Assembly: GCF_000724485.1 (NCBI RefSeq)
Contig: NZ_CP007739.1
Span: 480,843-544,842 of the forward strand
Length of the DNA: 64,000 nucleotides
Direction: 5' to 3'
From: Bacillus methanolicus MGA3
GTDB taxonomy: Bacteria > Bacillota > Bacilli > Bacillales > Cytobacillaceae
Below are positions 44,883 to 54,071 of the stretch, one piece after another. The notes under the pieces are model-generated. The model saw nothing but the letters and a program-made list of their open reading frames with translations, was not told where the DNA came from and did not search any database. Position 1 is the first letter of the stretch. Each line of letters opens with the position of its first letter. The position numbers and the translations under genes are program-made.

Positions 44883-45254
44883 ATGAATATACAAGATTTA
44901 CTTATTCGCTTTTTACTTGGCGGTACAGCTGTCATGCTTAGCTATATAGTGACAGTTATATCCCCGTGGAAAATACTTGCCGGAATCTTTGCGGCATTTC
45001 CGGCTGTCATGCTTACAGCTGTCTTAATGGTGGGTGTTTCTTCAGGCTCAAAGAAGGCAGCTAAAATTGCTCAAGGATCAATTTATGGAATGATTGGTGG
45101 AGTTGTTTGCGTTTCGACTGTACTCGCAGTATTGAAGGCTAGCCACAACTGGATTTTGAGTATATTCGCAGGACTAGTATTATGGCTTGCTAGTTCAATT
45201 GTAATTTCAACTATTAGAGAACGAGTAAGGAAACTTGGTATACGCCGTGCTTGA
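44883..45254 (+). CDS. DUF3147 family membrane protein 2
   Basis: 123 residues, four helices, with IRFLLGGTAVMLSYIVTVIS and AGIFAAFPAVMLTAVLMVG aligned to the same blocks in the previous gene, so the two are paralogues. Ends in a basic tail RERVRKLGIRRA. AAAGGTGAGCACC precedes the ATG. A palindromic repeat starts right after the stop. Confidence 0.72.
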   Translation: MNIQDLLIRFLLGGTAVMLSYIVTVISPWKILAGIFAAFPAVMLTAVLMVGVSSGSKKAAKIAQGSIYGMIGGVVCVSTVLAVLKASHNWILSIFAGLVLWLASSIVISTIRERVRKLGIRRA

Positions 45255-45260
45255 AAGAAA

Positions 45261-45380
45261 GAGGCTGACTCGAAAGTAAAGGGTCAGACTCCTCCATTAC
45301 ACAGATTGACAACCATTAATAAAACCATTCTATATATTGTCATTGTTGGAGGGAGTCAGACTCTTATGAGTCAGCCCCTG
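45261..45380. repeat. ~115-bp palindrome-ended dispersed repeat, copy 1
   Basis: Ends pair as GGCTGACTC...GGGTCAGACTCCTCCA with TGGAGGGAGTCAGACTC...GAGTCAGCC around a core holding TAATAAAACCATTCTATATA. A related copy in opposite orientation is at 63444-63549. It may also terminate the DUF3147 unit. Confidence 0.72.
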
Positions 45381-45461
45381 ACTATATGTTGATGGAGCAA
45401 ATTAATAATAGAAGGTATCATGGTTTTTGATTATGTGGTATAATTTAACATGTCAATCATT

Positions 45462-45563
45462 TTAAGCACTGTTTTTCAATCTTGAGCGCTGGCTAATTGC
45501 TTTTAAAATAAATAATTTATCTTGTAATGTCAGCATTCTCCAACTCCTCACTTTGATTTTCAT
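45462..45563 (-). CDS. Candidate small basic protein (33 residues)
   Basis: ATG at 45563 follows a very strong GAGAGGAGGG ribosome-binding site at normal spacing. The product starts MKIKVRSWRMLTLQDKLFIL and ends KAISQRSRLKNSA; it is basic and helix-prone. An internal ATG could give a 24-residue form. No family recognised; a real small gene is plausible but unproven. Confidence 0.4.
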   Translation of the reverse strand: MKIKVRSWRMLTLQDKLFILKAISQRSRLKNSA

Positions 45564-45818
45564 GAAAAATCCCTCCTCTCTTGAAAACTCATTTCAAAAC
45601 TTTACACTGCTTAAGGACAGCTTTACTTTATTGGTATTTTTCAATGAATATTTTATTACGTTTTACCGCAAATTTTTTAAAGTAAAACAACAAAAATTTC
45701 TACAAAAATAGACTAAACACTACGTAAAATCTATGAATTCTTAATTAAAATGACGAAATTTAGATATAATGATTCTATCTATAAACGTAATGAAAGTGAA
45801 AGAAAGGAGACCAGCTAT

Positions 45819-47990
45819 TTGTTTGAGAAAGCACAGCAATTGTTGCAATCCTATTTTGGTTTTCCCTCTTTTCGAAAAGGCCAGGAACAGGCAATACGCT
45901 TTGTATTAGAGGGTAAAAACTCACTTTGCGTGATGCCGACGGGCGGTGGAAAATCTATTTGTTATCAAATTCCTTCTTTGGTAATGCCAGGAACTACAAT
46001 CGTTGTTTCTCCGCTTATTTCGCTGATGAAAGATCAAGTTGATGCTCTATTGCAGTTGGGCATTTCGGCAACGTATATTAACAGCTCAATCAGTTTGAGT
46101 GAAGCAAACGAGCGGATGATGGAAGCCAAACAAGGACGATATAAGCTTTTATATATTGCTCCGGAGAGATTGGAATCCCGAGAGTTTAAGGAAAATCTGA
46201 AAAGCATGGAGATTCCTTTCGTTGCTGTAGATGAAGCACACTGTATTTCCCAGTGGGGGCATGACTTTAGGCCAAGCTACCGCCATATTCGCAGAATGGT
46301 AAACAATCTGAAGAAAAAACCAATTGTTCTTGCTTTAACAGCCACTGCCACGCCCATGGTACGAGAGGATATTTGTAAATCTCTTGATATTGATGAAAAA
46401 AATACGGTTATGACGGGTTTTGAAAGGGAAAACTTATCCTTTTCCGTCATTAAAGGACAGGATCGACTTCTCTTTTTAAAAGATTTTCTGAAAAAGAACA
46501 ATAAAGAATCTGGCATTATCTATGCGGCCACGAGGAAAATGGTTGACCAGCTTTATGAAAGGCTGAAAAAAGAAAATATGAATGTCGGTCGTTATCATGC
46601 CGGTATGAGCGATTTGGACAGGATGAGAGAGCAGGATCAATTCCTAGCAGAAAAAACGACTGTAATGGTTGCTACATCTGCCTTTGGTATGGGAATAGAT
46701 AAATCAAATATTCGTTATGTTATTCATTTCCAGCTTCCTAAAAACATGGAATCCTACTATCAAGAGGCGGGCCGTGCTGGCAGGGACGGGCTTGCTAGTG
46801 AATGTATCGTTCTTTATTCTCCGCAGGATGTGCAAGTTCAGCGATTTTTGATTGACCAGTCGAGTGAAAGGAACCGGATATCACAGGAACTTGAAAAGCT
46901 CCAATTGATGGTGGATTATTGCCATACAGAAAATTGTTTGCAGGCTTATATATTACAGTATTTTGGCGAAAGAGAGACAGAGTCATGTGGACGTTGTGGC
47001 AATTGTACTGATTCCCGTGCAAGTGTTGATGTCACAAAAGAAGCACAAATGGTGTTGTCATGTATTGTCCGAATGGGGCAGAAGTTCGGCAAGACGATCA
47101 CAGCTCAGGTTTTAACCGGATCGAAAAATAAGAAAATTACAGAGCTCCACTTTCATAAACTTTCCACATACGGAATCATGAAGGAAAAAAGCGCAAAAGA
47201 AGTAAGTGACTTTATCGAATTCCTAATTTCACAGGAAATGATTGGAGTGAACCATGGTTCATTCCCAACGATTTTTGTCACGGAAAAAGGCAAGAATGTA
47301 TTGCTTGGAAAGCAAGTAGTTCGCAAAAAAGAAGCTGTGCTAACAAAGCAAGTAGCTAATGATGATCCTTTATTTGATCGCTTAAGAATAATTAGAAGAA
47401 GTATTGCGGAAATGGAAAAGGTGCCGCCGTTCGTTATTTTTTCAGATACAACTTTAAAGGATATGTGTATAAAACTGCCTCAGTCCGACGAAGAGTTCTT
47501 ACAGGTAAATGGGGTAGGAGAGAATAAGCTGAAAAAATACGGAGAGGTTTTCATCAGTGCCATAATCTCATATTGTGATGAACATCCAGAGCGCCTGCTC
47601 AAAAAGGCAACAGAACGTTCTTTTAAAAAGAAAACAAAAAAAGCAGAACGGGACTCACACCTTGTGACGTACGAAATGTTTTTGAACGGTTTATCGTTGA
47701 AGGAAATTTCCGGGAAGAGGGAACTTGCACTTGCTACAGTTGAGAATCATTTGTTGCTCTGTGCAGAGCAAGGGCTGGATGTCGACTTTGAGGCTCTCAT
47801 CCCTGCCGAATACATGCCATTACTAAAAAGGGCAATAGAGGAGGCCGGCAGTGACAGGCTGAAGCCAATCAAAGAGCAGCTCCCAGAGGAAGTCACATTT
47901 TTTATGATTAAAGCATTTCTGTTTCTAAACAAGAACAAGTTAAAATTGATGAAAGACAAATCAGTGAGGGACAGGCCCTCATCATGGTAA
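45819..47990 (+). CDS. recQ: ATP-dependent DNA helicase RecQ
   Basis: 723 residues from a TTG at 45819 with AAAGGAGACC upstream, preferred to an upstream in-frame ATG at 45750 because homologues start LFEKAQQLLQSYFGFPSFRK. Domains: DEAD helicase with MPTGGGKS and DEAHCISQWGHDFRP, second RecA domain (YHAGMSD, QEAGRAGRDG), zinc-binding CGRCGNC preceded by YCHTENCLQ, RQC winged helix, HRDC (FQVNGVGENKLKKYG-like at 580-600), and a C-terminal helix-turn-helix (SLKEISGKRELALATVENHL). It unwinds DNA 3'-5' in recombination repair. Longer than the B. subtilis RecQ paralogues. Confidence 0.92.
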   Translation: MFEKAQQLLQSYFGFPSFRKGQEQAIRFVLEGKNSLCVMPTGGGKSICYQIPSLVMPGTTIVVSPLISLMKDQVDALLQLGISATYINSSISLSEANERMMEAKQGRYKLLYIAPERLESREFKENLKSMEIPFVAVDEAHCISQWGHDFRPSYRHIRRMVNNLKKKPIVLALTATATPMVREDICKSLDIDEKNTVMTGFERENLSFSVIKGQDRLLFLKDFLKKNNKESGIIYAATRKMVDQLYERLKKENMNVGRYHAGMSDLDRMREQDQFLAEKTTVMVATSAFGMGIDKSNIRYVIHFQLPKNMESYYQEAGRAGRDGLASECIVLYSPQDVQVQRFLIDQSSERNRISQELEKLQLMVDYCHTENCLQAYILQYFGERETESCGRCGNCTDSRASVDVTKEAQMVLSCIVRMGQKFGKTITAQVLTGSKNKKITELHFHKLSTYGIMKEKSAKEVSDFIEFLISQEMIGVNHGSFPTIFVTEKGKNVLLGKQVVRKKEAVLTKQVANDDPLFDRLRIIRRSIAEMEKVPPFVIFSDTTLKDMCIKLPQSDEEFLQVNGVGENKLKKYGEVFISAIISYCDEHPERLLKKATERSFKKKTKKAERDSHLVTYEMFLNGLSLKEISGKRELALATVENHLLLCAEQGLDVDFEALIPAEYMPLLKRAIEEAGSDRLKPIKEQLPEEVTFFMIKAFLFLNKNKLKLMKDKSVRDRPSSW

Positions 47991-48039
47991 AGCATTAAAT
48001 ATAAAGGGCCGATCCTTTTTTTATTGTGCTTTGATTATT

Positions 48040-49452
48040 TCAGCTTAATTTTCGCACTCGAAAATTGTCTTCAAGTAAGATCCAATTTTGCGGGAATGGA
48101 TAACCGAGTACCCAATAACTAATACCGCGGAGGCCGTAATCCTTCACCGTGTCAAATTTTGCTTGGGCACTGCGTGCATCTTCAAACCAAACTTCATGAG
48201 TACGTCCTTGTTCATCTTCATACCGATAAAAAGGAGTTTGGGATGTTTGATCATAGTGAATCACAGCACCGTATTTTATTGCCCGGCGAATAGCTTCTTG
48301 CATATCAAATGTTTCTGCTTCCTGGCCTTGAACATGGGGAAGGAGCCAGTCGCGAGCATACAACTGGAAGCCCATAAAAATTTTATTTCTTGGAATGACA
48401 GTTACCGCGTAATCTAAAACACGTCTGATTTGATTAAGCGGAGATATCGACTGCGGAGGCCCTAATCTATATCCCCATTCGTATGTCATTAAAATGACAA
48501 AGTCAGCAATTCTGCCATGAGCGGCATAGTCGTGTGCTTCATATAAAAGGCCTTTTTGTTCGGAACTTGTTTTAGGTGCAAGAGAGGTCGAAACAAAATA
48601 TCTTTCTTGATGCAAACGGTCAACTGCACGCTGCAAAAATTGATTATAGAGCTCTCGATCAGCTGGATATACATTCTCAAAGTCTATGTTTAATCCGCGG
48701 TAACCTTTGTTTTTCATTGTATTTACAACATTTGTTAATAACCGATTCTGCAGTTCTGTACTTGAAAGAATTGTATGAGCTAATCGTGACCCGGGATCTC
48801 TAAAGGTAAAATTTGTGATACACATCATTGGAACAGCTTGTTCGGCTATGGAAGCTTGAATAATCGGTGTGTCATCAATAGGATCTAGTCCGCCGTCTGC
48901 TCTCATGATGTAAGCAAAAGTGGATGTGAAGGTTAAATGTTTACCGACATCACGAACATTTCTCCCGCCTTCCTCTCCCATGTTGATGGTAAATGCATTT
49001 ACATCAATAACTCGTTTGGTAAAAGGAATCGTTAACACTATTCCTGGATAAATAAGATTTGGATTTTGGATTTGATTTGTTCTGATAATTTCTTGAACGG
49101 TTGTGCCGTAACGCAGTGCAATTTGCCGTAAGCTCTCTCCAGGTTGAATGGTATGCGTCCTAGCGGGTATGAATAAAACCATTCCCGGATAGAGGACCGA
49201 AGGGTCACTAATTTGATTTGCCTGAAGAATGGATCTGATTGGAATCCCATATCTTTGCGCAATTTGCCATAACGTTTCCCCCGTTCGAACAGTGTGTTGA
49301 CGAGCGGCAACAGGTATCACAAGCGCCTGACCAATAACTAATCGGTCAGCATTGGGTAGTTCATTAGCTGTCACAATTTGTGAAATACTTACGCCATAAC
49401 GATTGGCTACCTGCCATAACGTCTCCCCTCTTTGTATAACATGAATAATCAT
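48040..49452 (-). CDS. yaaH: Spore germination glycosylase with three LysM domains and GH18 domain (YaaH/SleL type)
   Basis: 470 residues. Three LysM repeats at about 1-47, 50-96 and 98-143 (each with GETLWQ/GESLRQ), then a GH18 fold with the catalytic block GLNIDFENVYP and the later YWVLGYPFPQNW. There is no signal peptide, as is usual for cortex-associated YaaH. It cleaves cortex muramic-lactam glycan during germination. YaaH and YdhD have two LysM domains; a third is present here. TGAGGAGG precedes the ATG. Convergent with recQ. Confidence 0.9.
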   Translation of the reverse strand: MIIHVIQRGETLWQVANRYGVSISQIVTANELPNADRLVIGQALVIPVAARQHTVRTGETLWQIAQRYGIPIRSILQANQISDPSVLYPGMVLFIPARTHTIQPGESLRQIALRYGTTVQEIIRTNQIQNPNLIYPGIVLTIPFTKRVIDVNAFTINMGEEGGRNVRDVGKHLTFTSTFAYIMRADGGLDPIDDTPIIQASIAEQAVPMMCITNFTFRDPGSRLAHTILSSTELQNRLLTNVVNTMKNKGYRGLNIDFENVYPADRELYNQFLQRAVDRLHQERYFVSTSLAPKTSSEQKGLLYEAHDYAAHGRIADFVILMTYEWGYRLGPPQSISPLNQIRRVLDYAVTVIPRNKIFMGFQLYARDWLLPHVQGQEAETFDMQEAIRRAIKYGAVIHYDQTSQTPFYRYEDEQGRTHEVWFEDARSAQAKFDTVKDYGLRGISYWVLGYPFPQNWILLEDNFRVRKLS

Positions 49453-49480
49453 AAGTACCTCCTCAAATTAGGTCATATCA

Positions 49481-49990
49481 CTAATGTATGCCGTCAATGG
49501 ATATGAGGAAACTTTTAAACGAAAAAATACCTAGGGGAGAATTGGCTGCTTTTGCAGGTGCAAAAAGAACATCATTCTTTAGGAACACGTCAATAGCTTC
49601 AAGTGTACACGGCATGTTTGCACCTTCACCAATTGCTTTTACCCCATTTGAAACTAAAATATTTGCGGCTTTTTCATCGATTTCATTTTGAGTGGCGCAT
49701 GGGAGAGCAATATCACAAGGGATGGACCAGATTCCAGCGGAACCTTCATAGTACTCTGCTTTTGGATGAACATTCACATATTCACTAATTCTTTTTCTTT
49801 CAACTTCTTTCAGTCTTTTAATGATTCAAGGTTGATTCCGTTTTGATCATAAACAAAGCCGTTAGAATCACTGCAAGCAACTACTTTTGCGCCTAATTGT
49901 GCAGCTTTTTCCATCGCATAGATTGCGACATTTCCTGATCCTGAGACTACAACCGTACTTCCGTCAAAACTAAGTCCTTTGTCTTTTCAT
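49481..49990 (-). pseudogene. gdhA: NADP-type glutamate dehydrogenase remnant
   Basis: The minus strand carries the Rossmann part KDKGLSFDGSTVVVSGSGNV, AIYAMEKAAQLGAKVVACSD in one frame and, after a one-base shift near 49823, LKEVERKRISEYVNVHPKAE, IPCDIALPCATQNEID, EGANMPCTLEAIDVF and FAPAKAAN in another. The family is about 450 residues; the catalytic N-terminal domain is absent, and after AKAANS the C-terminus no longer matches. It is clearly a decayed gene. Confidence 0.85.
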
Positions 49991-50126
49991 GGTATGGGGC
50001 GATTTCGTTATTTGGAATCTTTTTTTTCTTGATGATCTACAATACCTTGTATAAAATGGTGATAGCTTATGAAATTTTTACAGCGGATTTAGAAAATTAA
50101 TAATACTCAGAAAAAGGGGGATTTTC

Positions 50127-50912
50127 ATGAAAAAATTACGTTTCGTAAGCATATTTTTTATTTTTATACTTTTATTGGCCGCATGCGGCACGGGCAAAGA
50201 TAACAATGCAAATGACAACGGCAAAAATAGCAATGGAGAAAAGGTATATAAAGTGGGAATAGATACTACTTATCCGCCATTTGAATTTAAAGAGGGAGAT
50301 AAATATAAAGGAATTGATATTGATTTAATTAATGCAATAGCAAAAAACCAGGGCTTTAAAATTGAATTATCTCCTATGGATTTTGGTGGAATCATACCTG
50401 CCTTGCAAGCCGGGCAACTTGACGTTGCGATTGCTGGCATGAGCATTACTGACGAAAGAAAAAAGATTGTTGATTTCTCTGAACCATACTTTGATGCGGG
50501 ATTAACATTAGTTGTTAAGAAAGACAATAAAGATATTAGTTCAGTTGATGACCTAAAGGGTAAAACAGTTGCTGTTAAAAAAGGAACAACTGGTGCAACT
50601 TTTGCACAACAAAAGGCGAATGAACTAGGCTTCAAAGTTGTTCAATTTAATGATAGCCCTTCCATGTTCCAGGAAGTAGCAAATGGAAACGCGGATGTTC
50701 TTATTGAAGATTATCCTGTCATTGCATACGCAATAGCCCAAAAAGATCTTGGCTTAAAAATTGTTGGGGATCGCCTCAATGGTGATAAATACGGAATTGC
50801 TGTATTAAAAGGAAAAAATCAAGATCTGTTAGAAAAAATTAATAAAGGTCTTGCAGAGCTTAAGAAAAATGGAAAATATGATGAAATACTAAAGAAATAT
50901 TTGAAGAAATAA
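50127..50912 (+). CDS. Polar amino-acid ABC transporter, substrate-binding lipoprotein
   Basis: 261 residues with a lipoprotein signal (FIFILLLAACGTG, lipobox cysteine near residue 21), then the SBP_bac_3 fold: YKVGIDTTYPPFEFKEGDKY, GIDIDLINAIAKNQG, GQLDVAIAGMSITDERKKI and DLKGKTVAVKKGTTG. Binds glutamine, arginine or a related amino acid; not decided by sequence. First gene of a three-gene transporter; a GC-rich hairpin after the stop may set a higher level of binding protein. Confidence 0.9.
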   Translation: MKKLRFVSIFFIFILLLAACGTGKDNNANDNGKNSNGEKVYKVGIDTTYPPFEFKEGDKYKGIDIDLINAIAKNQGFKIELSPMDFGGIIPALQAGQLDVAIAGMSITDERKKIVDFSEPYFDAGLTLVVKKDNKDISSVDDLKGKTVAVKKGTTGATFAQQKANELGFKVVQFNDSPSMFQEVANGNADVLIEDYPVIAYAIAQKDLGLKIVGDRLNGDKYGIAVLKGKNQDLLEKINKGLAELKKNGKYDEILKKYLKK

Positions 50913-50925
50913 GCCGTTTTGACGT

Positions 50926-50955
50926 AAAAAGGCGCGCAGCTGGCGCGCTTTCTTA
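50926..50955 (+). terminator. Attenuating hairpin between binding protein and permease genes
   Basis: GCGCGC (50932-50937) pairs with GCGCGC (50943-50948) around AGCTG, with TTTCTT after it, typical of a partial terminator or mRNA stabiliser at this place in ABC operons. Confidence 0.55.
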
Positions 50956-50973
50956 TTGAAAGGAGATGAATAA

Positions 50974-51618
50974 ATGGATATTATTACAGCAGCCTTTCCT
51001 TATTTATTGAAAGGCCTCCAAGTAACTCTCCATATATTCGTTATTGCGATTATTTTGGGTTTTATGATCGGATTAATTATGGCATTATTCCGATTAGCGC
51101 CGATTAAAATCTTAAATTGGATTGCGAAAATATTTGTTGATGCCATCCGGGGAACACCATTCCTAGTTCAATTGTATTTTATTTATTTTGGTATAAATTC
51201 ACTGAATTGGATTTCGTTTAACAATACAACGGCAGGTATAATAACGGTTGGGATTAATGCAGGGGCATATTTTGCTGAGATTATCCGAGCCGGTATTCAG
51301 TCAATTGATAAAGGACAAACGGAGGCAGCGCGATCACTTGGTCTGACCGGTGTTCAGAATATGCGTTATATCATTCTTCCACAAGCTTTTCGAAGAATGC
51401 TACCTACAATTACGAATCAATCAATTATTAGCTTAAAGGATACTTCCCTTCTTTCCATTATTGGAATTGCAGACTTGACGCAACAGGGACAAATTCAAAC
51501 TGCAGCTACATTTGAAGCATTTAAAATATGGCTGACAGTTGGTGTTATGTATTTCGTTATTATTTATTTACTATCTTTACTCTCTAATTTCCTAGAACGG
51601 AGGTTTGTGCTGCGATGA
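50974..51618 (+). CDS. Polar amino-acid ABC transporter, permease
   Basis: 214 residues, His/Glu/Gln/Arg/opine permease family: [20 protein letters not shown] at the start, [20 protein letters not shown] and the EAA loop [20 protein letters not shown]. Five or six helices. GGAGATG before the ATG; its stop overlaps the ATPase start. Confidence 0.92.
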   Translation: MDIITAAFPYLLKGLQVTLHIFVIAIILGFMIGLIMALFRLAPIKILNWIAKIFVDAIRGTPFLVQLYFIYFGINSLNWISFNNTTAGIITVGINAGAYFAEIIRAGIQSIDKGQTEAARSLGLTGVQNMRYIILPQAFRRMLPTITNQSIISLKDTSLLSIIGIADLTQQGQIQTAATFEAFKIWLTVGVMYFVIIYLLSLLSNFLERRFVLR

Positions 51619-52343
51619 GTATAATTCAAGTAAAAAACTTAAAAAAATCATTTGGAAATTTAGAGGTATTAAAAGATATTAATACAGAGATTAAGGAAAA
51701 AGAGGTTGTTTGTGTCATTGGTCCGTCCGGTTCAGGAAAGAGTACATTCCTTCGTTGCTTAAATCGGCTTGAGGAAATAACTGGCGGTCATGTAATCGTG
51801 AATGGTTATGACATTACCGATCCAAAGATTGACATTAACAAAGTGAGACAAGAGGTCGGGATGGTATTCCAGCAATTTAATCTTTTTCCTCATAAAACAG
51901 TTTTAGAAAATATTACGCTCGCACCTATAAAAGTGAAGAAAATATCAAAAGAAGAGGCAGAAAAAAAAGCGCTTGAGCTGCTCGATAAAGTTGGACTGCG
52001 CGCGAAAGCACAAAGCTATCCCGGAGAATTATCAGGTGGACAAAAACAGCGGGTGGCCATTGCTAGAGCGTTAGCCATGAATCCGAAAATCATGCTTTTT
52101 GACGAACCAACTTCAGCACTTGATCCGGAAATGGTCGGGGATGTATTGGAAGTTATGAAACAATTAGCAAAAGAAGGGATGACAATGGTTGTTGTCACTC
52201 ACGAAATGGGCTTCGCCCGTGAAGTAGGAGATCGAGTCCTATTTATGGACGGCGGATACATTGTTGAGGAAAATGAACCAAAGGAACTATTCAGCAACCC
52301 GCAGCATGAACGCACAAAAGCCTTTTTAAGCAAAGTACTTTAA
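51615..52343 (+). CDS. Polar amino-acid ABC transporter, ATP-binding protein (GlnQ/ArtR type)
   Basis: 242 residues with Walker [11 protein letters not shown]-loop [15 protein letters not shown], signature [16 protein letters not shown], Walker [16 protein letters not shown] and the H-loop VVVTHEM. Four-base overlap with the permease gene. Closes the operon before a terminator. Confidence 0.93.
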   Translation: MSIIQVKNLKKSFGNLEVLKDINTEIKEKEVVCVIGPSGSGKSTFLRCLNRLEEITGGHVIVNGYDITDPKIDINKVRQEVGMVFQQFNLFPHKTVLENITLAPIKVKKISKEEAEKKALELLDKVGLRAKAQSYPGELSGGQKQRVAIARALAMNPKIMLFDEPTSALDPEMVGDVLEVMKQLAKEGMTMVVVTHEMGFAREVGDRVLFMDGGYIVEENEPKELFSNPQHERTKAFLSKVL

Positions 52344-52372
52344 AAACGAGGGATTTATCCTCGTTTTTTTTA
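52343..52372 (+). terminator. Terminator of the amino-acid ABC operon
   Basis: AAAACGAGGG/TCCTCGTTTT stem with TTTT run. Confidence 0.8.
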
Positions 52373-52542
52373 ATAATATTCAATGAAAGTAGATCATCAA
52401 AAAATATAACAATTAATTTGATGGTTACTAGGCATTTCTTTTAATAAATTCTGTTGTATGGCAGGGACTTTTTGTGTGGGGAAAATAACTAAATATTTAC
52501 ACATCGAATGAAGATAAAGAAACGAGAGGAGAGAACAGCGGT

Positions 52543-53982
52543 TTGAAGAAACAAGGATTGACCCGAGGGATGTATATTAATGGGCAGCAGATTTTAATGG
52601 AAAATTGTTTCATGGTTCAAAATCCTGCTACGTTTGAACCTGTAGGTTATGTTCCTAATGGGACTGCAAAAGAAGCAAAGCTTGCTGTCGATGCTGCATA
52701 TGAAGCTTTTCTTACATGGTCAAAAATCACGGCTTACGAACGGGCAGATTTATTGGAAAAATGGCACCAAATAATTAAAGATCGGTTAGATGATTTAGCT
52801 TTTACTATGACATTAGAGCAGGGAAAGCCTTTGTTTGAAGCAAAAGGTGAAATAGAGTATGCCAACAGCTTTGTAAAATGGTTTGCAGAAGAAGCGAAAC
52901 GAATTTATGGAGAAACGATACCGGCTTCCGTTGGTTCCAAGAGAATCATAGTTCAAAAACAACCCGTTGGGGTCGTTGCTGCTATAACCCCCTGGAACTT
53001 CCCGGCGGCGATGATCACCCGGAAAGTAGCTCCGGCACTTGCAGCGGGTTGTACAGTCGTCATAAAACCGGCTGAACAAACACCTCTTACAGCGCTATTA
53101 TTAGCAGAATGTGCTCAAGAAGCGGGATTTCCGGCGGGTGTTATTAATGTCGTAACCACTCAAAATCCAGCGGAAGTGGTAGATGTTTGGATGGAAGATT
53201 CACGTGTTAAGAAAGTTACATTTACCGGTTCTACTCCAATCGGAAAATTATTAATGAAGAAAGCAGCAGATACCGTAAAAAAAGTATCTCTTGAACTTGG
53301 CGGTCTTGCACCTTTTATCGTCACAGAGGATGCTAATATTAAAGAAGCTGTAAAGGGGGTTGTGCAATCAAAATTCAGGAATGCCGGCCAAACCTGTATT
53401 TGTGCCAATCGGATTTTTGTGCATGAGTCAATTAAGGAACCTTTTTTAGCAGCGTTTCATGAAGCTGTATTATCACTCCGAGTAGGCAATGGCCTTGATG
53501 AAAAAGTTGACATCGGTCCGCTTATTGACGAAGAGGCAGTCAAGAAAGTGAAACACCAATTAGAAGATGCTGTTGCAAAAGGAGCTACTCTCCATAAAGG
53601 ACCTTCGGTAAATATGGATAAAGGGTATTTTTTGAATCCGGTTGTAATCTCTGATGTAACAGATGATATGTTATGTATGCAGGAAGAAACATTTGGACCG
53701 ATCGCACCGGTCAGCACATATTCAGACGATGAAGAAGTCATTCAACGTGCGAATAATACTCCGTTTGGTTTAGCTGCCTATGTTTACACTCAATCTTTAC
53801 AAAAGGCTGTTTGGTTTTCAGAAAATCTGGAATACGGCATTGTAGGGATCAATGATGGAGCCCCTTCTGTTGCACAAGCACCTTTTGGCGGAATGAAAGA
53901 AAGTGGCCTCGGAAGAGAAGGAAGCCACTACGGGTTAGATGAATTTCTTGAAATTAAATATATTTCACTTCAATTAATATAA
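52543..53982 (+). CDS. gabD: NAD(P)-dependent succinate-semialdehyde dehydrogenase family protein
   Basis: 479 residues of the GabD/SSADH branch: ITPWNFPAAMITRKVAPALA, GCTVVIKPAEQTPLTALLLA, the glutamate block VSLELGGLAPFIV, catalytic cysteine in NAGQTCICANRIFVH (the paired-cysteine TCxC typical of SSADH), and PFGGMKESGLGREG. It likely oxidises succinic semialdehyde from GABA breakdown, but no GABA aminotransferase is nearby. TTG start after GAGGAGAG. Single gene with terminator. Confidence 0.85.
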   Translation: MKKQGLTRGMYINGQQILMENCFMVQNPATFEPVGYVPNGTAKEAKLAVDAAYEAFLTWSKITAYERADLLEKWHQIIKDRLDDLAFTMTLEQGKPLFEAKGEIEYANSFVKWFAEEAKRIYGETIPASVGSKRIIVQKQPVGVVAAITPWNFPAAMITRKVAPALAAGCTVVIKPAEQTPLTALLLAECAQEAGFPAGVINVVTTQNPAEVVDVWMEDSRVKKVTFTGSTPIGKLLMKKAADTVKKVSLELGGLAPFIVTEDANIKEAVKGVVQSKFRNAGQTCICANRIFVHESIKEPFLAAFHEAVLSLRVGNGLDEKVDIGPLIDEEAVKKVKHQLEDAVAKGATLHKGPSVNMDKGYFLNPVVISDVTDDMLCMQEETFGPIAPVSTYSDDEEVIQRANNTPFGLAAYVYTQSLQKAVWFSENLEYGIVGINDGAPSVAQAPFGGMKESGLGREGSHYGLDEFLEIKYISLQLI

Positions 53983-54001
53983 ACTAGTTTTACTCGTAAG
54001 C

Positions 54002-54041
54002 AAAAACGCTTAACCCAATGTTGATGGGTTAAGCGTTTTTG
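54002..54041 (+). terminator. Terminator between gabD and the histidine kinase
   Basis: AAAAACGCTTAACCCA/TGGGTTAAGCGTTTTT, a perfect 16-bp stem usable in both directions. Confidence 0.9.
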
Positions 54042-54071
54042 CTATAAATACGGCAATTCATTATGCTTGAG

